This document shows positions 31,039 through 35,186 of a DNA stretch of 35,186 nt, in pieces. The position numbers and the translations under genes were made by a program. Within the stretch, counting starts at the first letter, position 1, and every line of letters starts with the position of its first letter. Source of the DNA: Verrucomicrobiaceae bacterium. Lineage in GTDB: Bacteria; Verrucomicrobiota; Verrucomicrobiia; Verrucomicrobiales; Verrucomicrobiaceae. Location of the stretch: positions 1 to 35,186 of the forward strand of contig JARXAL010000003.1 of assembly GCA_029865835.1 (NCBI GenBank). The letters run 5' to 3'. Below the pieces are notes generated by a model. The model was not told where the DNA came from. It did not search any database and worked only from the letters and a program-made list of their open reading frames with translations.

Positions 31039-31866
31039 TCAGCTAAAGGTCGCCTGCGCATTATACACCCAAGACTCCACCACAAAACAAATCGAAGTCC
31101 CCGGCAGAATATCCACATTCAGATCCGCCAAAGTCCACCCATTTGGCCAGTTCCAGGTCAGATCCTCATTCGGCAGCGAAAGCACCGGATCAAACACAAA
31201 CGGCGCCTGCGGATGCGGCGCCCCGCCCGTCTGAGTCGGCACCACATCCCTCGGCACCGACTGAGAAACATAGCTCAGCACACACGAACTCCGCCCCCAC
31301 AGAATATTCGATTTCCTCGGATCCGCCCACCCCCCCGGCAGATTGACCGCGATCGCATCCTTCGTCATCTCCCGCCCCGCATTCCCCCAGCGCACCTTCA
31401 CCTCCGAATCCAACAGCTGCCCCTTATACGAGCCATCATTATACCAAAAATCCCCATGCACCGGATGCTGCCGCCGCCGAACCGAAGTGCAAATCATCGC
31501 CGGCATCCCCGGCAAACTCTGCCCCTTCCGCAGATAATACTTCTGATTGGAAAGAAACGTCATCGACCCCGTATCAAACCCCTCCTCATTCTCCTCCTCC
31601 ACCCGATCAAAACTCGCCACCCCCCCCAGCACCCCCACCCCCGTCAGATCATACAAAAAACAATCATCCGTCTCCTTCGTCTCCACCCCCGACTGCACCT
31701 TGTAGCCAGACACCCCAGGATAATCCGACCCCGGCAAAAACAGCCCCCCCGCATCCCGCTGAAACGTCCCCTGGATCTCCTGCAAATCATTCACCACCCG
31801 CCGGATCCGCCTGTCTGGCAAATCCAACTCCCTCAGCCCATACTCGATCAAAGGTAAAACCGCCAT
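31039..31866 (-). CDS. Minor tail protein candidate (275 residues)
   Basis: Starts MAVLPLIEYGLRELDLPDRR; the middle is beta-rich and contains LSNQKYYLRKGQSLPGMPAM and HGDFWYNDGSYKGQLLDSEV. It is the first gene after the tape measure, the place of distal tail or tip proteins (lambda gpM/L-like). No specific homology is visible. Confidence 0.6.
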   Translation of the reverse strand: MAVLPLIEYGLRELDLPDRRIRRVVNDLQEIQGTFQRDAGGLFLPGSDYPGVSGYKVQSGVETKETDDCFLYDLTGVGVLGGVASFDRVEEENEEGFDTGSMTFLSNQKYYLRKGQSLPGMPAMICTSVRRRQHPVHGDFWYNDGSYKGQLLDSEVKVRWGNAGREMTKDAIAVNLPGGWADPRKSNILWGRSSCVLSYVSQSVPRDVVPTQTGGAPHPQAPFVFDPVLSLPNEDLTWNWPNGWTLADLNVDILPGTSICFVVESWVYNAQATFS

Positions 31867-31878
31867 ACAAAGAAAAAG

Positions 31879-33648
31879 TTAAGCCGCCGAAAGCGCCTCC
31901 GCCGCCGCCACATTCCGCTCCAGCAGCGCCTTCACATCAGACAAAATCCCCACCGCCGGATCCGACCGCACCCCCTGCGCCGCCGCCTCCGCCCGTCGCA
32001 TCGACACCCCAGCCTCCCCCTCACCCCGCTTCCCGAAAAACGCATCCAGCGCAGGCGTCCTAGCCCGCGCAAACCCCGGATCCTTCTGATCCGCATAAAA
32101 CTCATCCAACCCACCGAAACTCCGCTTATACGCCCCCGCCCGCTTCTCATCCCCAGCCGCCCGCCGCGCCGCCGCCCGCCCCCGCGCCTCCTCCGCCCCA
32201 CCCATCTTCTCCGCCGAAAAACCCTGAATTCGCCGCTCCACATCCTCCCCACGCCTCGCCTCAGACTTCTCCGCCCGCTCCGTCAGATCTTGCAACTTCG
32301 TCGCCGCCGCCAGCGCCTTATCCTGTGAAAGCCCTGTCTGCTCCACAATCTGCTTCACCCGCTCCCGAATCGCCTCCTCCCGCTCCAGCCGCTTCACCAC
32401 CTCCTCCTGCCCCGCCGCCTTCGCCGCCAGAATCTCCGCCTCCACCATCAGACCCTTCACCGCCTCATCCCGCGCCTCCGCCTCATCCTTCGCCTTCTTC
32501 GCCTCATCATCCCTCGACTTATTCAGCTGCTTTTGCAGCCCCAGCCGCTCCTGCTCTAAAGCCAGATCCGCCGTCGCAAACTCCAGCATCCGCTGCTCCG
32601 TCAGCGGCCCCGCCTCCATCTCCCGCCGCAGCTCCTCCGCCCGCGTCGTTTGCAGCTGCTTCAGATTCGCAATCTGCCCCTCCAAATCCGCATTGGATTG
32701 CAGCGCATCGAACTGCGCCTGCCCATACTGCTCCCGCAGCCGCGCCGTCACCCCCTCCATCGCCTGCTCCTTCCGTGCCGCCGCCTCCATCGCCTTCTCC
32801 CTCGCCCCCGCCTCCAGCTCCGCCGCCCGCGCCGCCTCCTGCGCCGCCGCCGCCGTCTCCCGCTTCCGCTTCCGATCTTCCTCACCCGCATCCTCATTCG
32901 GCATCGCCTCATTCACCGACTCCACAAAACCCTTCCCCTTAAACATCAACTCCGCCACATCCGCCGTCTGGGAAATGATCTGCAACACAGCCCCCAGCCC
33001 CGCCTTCGTATTCATCACAAAGGAATCCACCCGATCATTCAGCGCCGCCAGACTCGCCACCCCACCCGCATTCATCGTCACCGCCGAATCCATCAGATTG
33101 CGAATCTCCTCCGCCGAAGTCGAAAGCAGCGGAATCAACTGACCCGCACTCTTCCCCATCAAAGCCAGAAGATCGTTATACCCCGTCCCCGACTCCCGCG
33201 CCTGCTGGAACGCCTTCGACAAAACCAAAATCTTCTCATCCAGCGGCAAACGCGCCAGCGACTCCGCCGAAATCCCCAGATTCGCCAGCGCCGCCGAAGC
33301 CTTCTCATTGCCCACCTCCCCCAGACTCTTCTCCAGCCGCAGAAACTGACTCGTCAACCCCTCAAGATCCACCCCCGCCAAAATCTCCGCCGCAAACCCC
33401 ACACGTTGAAGCACCTCCACCGACTCATTCAACCGCAGCGACGTATCCGCCAAATCATCAAACGCATTGAGCGACTGCTTAATCGCCCCCACCCCGATCC
33501 CTGCCAGCAGCCCACTCCCCATCGCCCCAAACGCCCCAGAAAACACCCCACCCGCCTTCTTAGCAAACCCCCCCAGCCGCGCCTCAAGCCCCCCCAGGCC
33601 CGCCATCACCGGCTTCCCATCAAAACCAATCTGGACAATAGCAGACAT
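31879..33648 (-). CDS. Tail tape measure protein
   Basis: 589 residues from MSAIVQIGFDGKPVMAGLGG; the ATG at 33648 has the usual TTTTTTCTATG leader, better than an earlier one at 33681. A hydrophobic N-terminal part (GAFGAMGSGLLAGIGVGAIK) precedes long Ala/Glu/Lys/Arg-rich coiled coil from about 250 to 530, as in tape measure proteins that set tail length. At about 0.15 nm per residue this predicts a short tail of roughly 90 nm (inference). It follows the chaperone genes. Confidence 0.85.
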   Translation of the reverse strand: MSAIVQIGFDGKPVMAGLGGLEARLGGFAKKAGGVFSGAFGAMGSGLLAGIGVGAIKQSLNAFDDLADTSLRLNESVEVLQRVGFAAEILAGVDLEGLTSQFLRLEKSLGEVGNEKASAALANLGISAESLARLPLDEKILVLSKAFQQARESGTGYNDLLALMGKSAGQLIPLLSTSAEEIRNLMDSAVTMNAGGVASLAALNDRVDSFVMNTKAGLGAVLQIISQTADVAELMFKGKGFVESVNEAMPNEDAGEEDRKRKRETAAAAQEAARAAELEAGAREKAMEAAARKEQAMEGVTARLREQYGQAQFDALQSNADLEGQIANLKQLQTTRAEELRREMEAGPLTEQRMLEFATADLALEQERLGLQKQLNKSRDDEAKKAKDEAEARDEAVKGLMVEAEILAAKAAGQEEVVKRLEREEAIRERVKQIVEQTGLSQDKALAAATKLQDLTERAEKSEARRGEDVERRIQGFSAEKMGGAEEARGRAAARRAAGDEKRAGAYKRSFGGLDEFYADQKDPGFARARTPALDAFFGKRGEGEAGVSMRRAEAAAQGVRSDPAVGILSDVKALLERNVAAAEALSAA

Positions 33649-33719
33649 AGAAAAAACAACCCACCGCCCCCACCATGTCAAAAATCACCCCAACCCCTTC
33701 GCAAATATCAACAATATTT

Positions 33720-33747
33720 CGAATCGTTTCGTTAGAATCATCTGTTC
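33720..33747 (-). repeat. 28-bp exact repeat, copy 2, upstream of the tape measure gene
   Basis: Identical to 13923-13950. As there, it covers the stop codon of the preceding gene (which again ends Asn-Arg-stop) and leads into the 5' region of the next gene. Identity stops abruptly at both ends. Confidence 0.85.
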
Positions 33748-33863
33748 TCCTTCCACACCACCCGCAAAGGATCCCGCTTCAACTCCCCCCGCCCAAACAT
33801 CAGCATAAACCGCTCCCCCACCGAAAGCTGATCCAAAATCCCCCGACTCCGCGCCCTTGTCAT
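33738..33863 (-). CDS. 41-residue tail-module peptide
   Basis: MTRARSRGILDQLSVGERFM begins at an ATG that overlaps the previous stop by four bases (ATGA), which supports real translation. Basic, no membrane segment, ends VWKENR in the 28-bp repeat. It lies between the chaperone genes and the tape measure. Function unknown. Confidence 0.6.
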   Translation of the reverse strand: MTRARSRGILDQLSVGERFMLMFGRGELKRDPLRVVWKENR

Positions 33864-34078
33864 TCCGACTCCCCTCCAAAACGCCTCATCACCCGCTCCC
33901 ACCACCGCCCCCTCTTCGACAACCGCCGATCCTCCCACACCATCGCATGACCGTCCTCGATCCGCGCCGCATGGATCAACGCCCACCCCATCGCCAAAGA
34001 AATCTCCCATTGCATCTGAAAAAAAGTCAAACCCGGAACGGCCCTTGAAAGAAGCACCAAATAAGCAGCTTCCGTCAA
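33860..34078 (-). CDS. Putative second tail assembly chaperone (72 residues)
   Basis: MTEAAYLVLLSRAVPGLTFF begins at an ATGA overlap with the larger chaperone candidate. Trp- and Arg-rich, helical. In siphoviruses the gene after the first chaperone, often joined by a frameshift, encodes the second; here coupling by overlap seems used instead. Based on position. Confidence 0.5.
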   Translation of the reverse strand: MTEAAYLVLLSRAVPGLTFFQMQWEISLAMGWALIHAARIEDGHAMVWEDRRLSKRGRWWERVMRRFGGESE

Positions 34079-34539
34079 AGGCCGGGCGAGTTTCCCGAGT
34101 CGCCCCCACTCCCCGACCTCGGCGCATGCACCGCCCGCGTCTTCTCAGCTTGCCTCAGAATATCCACCGCCAAATCCATCGCCTCCGTCTGCAAATTCGA
34201 CCCAATGTGCACAGCCCCCCAGGACTCCGCCGCCGCCACCATCCCCCGCGCATCATGCCGCATCGCCTCCAGCGCCTCCCCCTTCGTCCGGCACAGCCAC
34301 AGAATAAACACCGCATGCGCAAGGAACCCCTGTGGCCCCTTCGCAATCACCCGCATCGGCGCCAGCCCCGCCACCGCCGTCATCGTGTGATACATCAGCT
34401 CACGCGAAAACGAAAACTCCTCCAGCGCCACCCCCTGCCAAGCCAGCACCCCAAAAGCCGCCGCCTTCCGCTCCACCTCCGCCGCCGCCTCGATCGCCAG
34501 CCCCTCCACATCATCATCAATTATGTTTGGTTCACTCAT
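34075..34539 (-). CDS. Putative tail assembly chaperone
   Basis: 154 residues from MSEPNIIDDDVEGLAIEAAA. Helical, with acidic N-terminus and a Gly/Ser-rich end, similar in style to gpG-like chaperones that coat the tape measure during tail assembly. It sits two small genes upstream of the tape measure. Leader is TTTTTTCTATG. No specific motif. Confidence 0.5.
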   Translation of the reverse strand: MSEPNIIDDDVEGLAIEAAAEVERKAAAFGVLAWQGVALEEFSFSRELMYHTMTAVAGLAPMRVIAKGPQGFLAHAVFILWLCRTKGEALEAMRHDARGMVAAAESWGAVHIGSNLQTEAMDLAVDILRQAEKTRAVHAPRSGSGGDSGNSPGL

Positions 34540-34552
34540 AGAAAAAAGTCAG

Positions 34553-35113
34553 TTATCCCGCAATTTGAAAATGCTTCCTCACCTGATCCATCACCCGCCC
34601 CGTCGCCCCCTCACCCACCATCGCCCGCCGCTGGCTCCCCGGCGCCCGCAGCACCACCGCCTTAAAATGCCGCTTCATGTGCGCCACCAGCGCCGCATGA
34701 GAAAACGTCGCCTGATACCCCACGCACAGCGGATGCCCCGGCATCGACTTCTCCAGCGCCAGATCCCACTTCCCAGGCACCTCCCGCTTAATGAGTTCCC
34801 CCGCCTTCAGCACCCCAGCCTCCACCCGCGCAGCAGGCAGCACATACCGCCGCGCCCCCGGCTCCCCCTGGATATCCACCACCGGCAGCCCGATCACCCC
34901 CAGCGCCGCCGCCAGCGGCAGATCCCCCGTCCGAATCAACTCCCCACACAGCCGCAAACGCGAATCCTCCTCACCCCGCTTATACACCCACCCCCCCGGC
35001 CCCATCACCAGCACCCACCGACTCCCCACCGCCTGCATATCCAGCAGCGCCTCATAATTCTCGATCGCCGCCATCGACACCAAAAACGGATGCATCGCAT
35101 CCGCCTTCGCCAG
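34553..35113 (-). CDS. Unknown tail-module protein, C-terminal part, start lost in the poly-C window end
   Basis: An open frame with sense codons upstream of its first ATG (LAKADAMHPFLVSMAAIENY) continues into the low-complexity end, so the ATG at 35095 may be internal. It includes MQAVGSRWVLVMGPGGWVYK and YVLPAARVEAGVLKAGELIK, ending FQIAG. It lies directly upstream of the chaperone. It may be the C-terminus of the gene that begins at 175. No family recognised. Confidence 0.6.
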   Translation of the reverse strand: MAKADAMHPFLVSMAAIENYEALLDMQAVGSRWVLVMGPGGWVYKRGEEDSRLRLCGELIRTGDLPLAAALGVIGLPVVDIQGEPGARRYVLPAARVEAGVLKAGELIKREVPGKWDLALEKSMPGHPLCVGYQATFSHAALVAHMKRHFKAVVLRAPGSQRRAMVGEGATGRVMDQVRKHFQIAG

Positions 35114-35186
35114 CCCCCCCTTCTCCCCCCCCCCCCCCCCCCCAACCCCCCCCCACCCCCTCCTCGCCCCCCCCCCCCCCCCGAAA
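35114..35186. other. Poly-C low-complexity window end, probably a sequencing or assembly artefact
   Basis: Runs of 7 to 20 C interrupted by single other bases, with no coding sense. Homopolymers of this kind (poly-G on the other strand) are typical of weak signal at contig ends on some sequencing machines. Not interpreted as biology. Confidence 0.75.

Noticed and set aside
33685-33879. A 64-residue frame ending in ILLIFAKGLG before the tape measure gene
   Set aside because: The neighbouring frame at 33738-33863 has an ATGA overlap with the upstream gene and normal codon use; this one has no such support and a Gly/Ala-rich shadow composition.
35114-35186. Poly-C end as a telomere-like or packaging end of the phage
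   Set aside because: Irregular homopolymer runs that interrupt a gene look like sequencing or assembly noise, and the gene order indicates that the genome continues at base 1.

Overview
The window reads as an almost complete genome of a temperate tailed phage of siphovirus type, high in G+C. It contains terminase, portal, prohead protease, coat, tail, lysis, integrase, immunity and replication modules, and no recognisable cellular genes. The host is probably in or near Verrucomicrobia/PVC. That is an inference of low to moderate strength. It rests on short dispersed repeats I know from environmental genomes of that kind (elements that translate as HTKARRHEG or as GLRNAD) and on weak use of Shine-Dalgarno sequences. 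The integration target appears to be a tRNA-Pro(GGG) gene, because the 3' half of one lies just in front of the phage integrase.

Almost everything is transcribed leftwards (minus strand). In transcription order: a switch region at 21.0-22.4 kb with two divergent, paralogous ribbon-helix-helix genes around a short palindrome; an early operon (20.97 to 15.92 kb) of small genes and a ParB-like protein; a compositionally foreign block of small genes (15.90 to 13.94 kb); an integron-type tyrosine recombinase (13.91 to 12.88 kb); an AEP-type primase (12.88 to 11.62 kb) and an AAA+/SF3-like helicase (11.53 to 9.86 kb); a 557-bp gap that may hold cos or an origin; then small and large terminase, a gpW-like joining protein, portal, ClpP-type protease with scaffold, P22-like coat, head completion, tail terminator and tail tube (9.3 kb down to base 1). 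The rest of the late operon is at the other end of the window: tail chaperones, tape measure, tail tip, fibres, holin and endolysin (35.1 to 23.5 kb). Only the phage integrase, one RHH gene and two small membrane-protein genes are on the plus strand.

The two window ends fit together. A gene starting at base 175 runs off the left end, a gene body with no clear start runs in from the right end, and the expected late-gene order is restored if they are joined. The right end is a poly-C tract that looks like sequencing or assembly noise. The simplest reading is a circular genome of about 35 kb opened inside one tail gene.

The most interesting part is 12.88-15.90 kb. The recombinase there carries the extra domain and C-terminal signature of integron integrases (IntI). 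Beside its 5' end lies a run of small unknown genes with a base composition and ribosome-binding style different from the phage, separated by attC-like imperfect palindromes. A 28-bp exact repeat at the intI-proximal edge occurs once more, 20 kb away, just upstream of the tape measure gene. Together these suggest a phage-borne integron-like cassette platform built into the replication operon.
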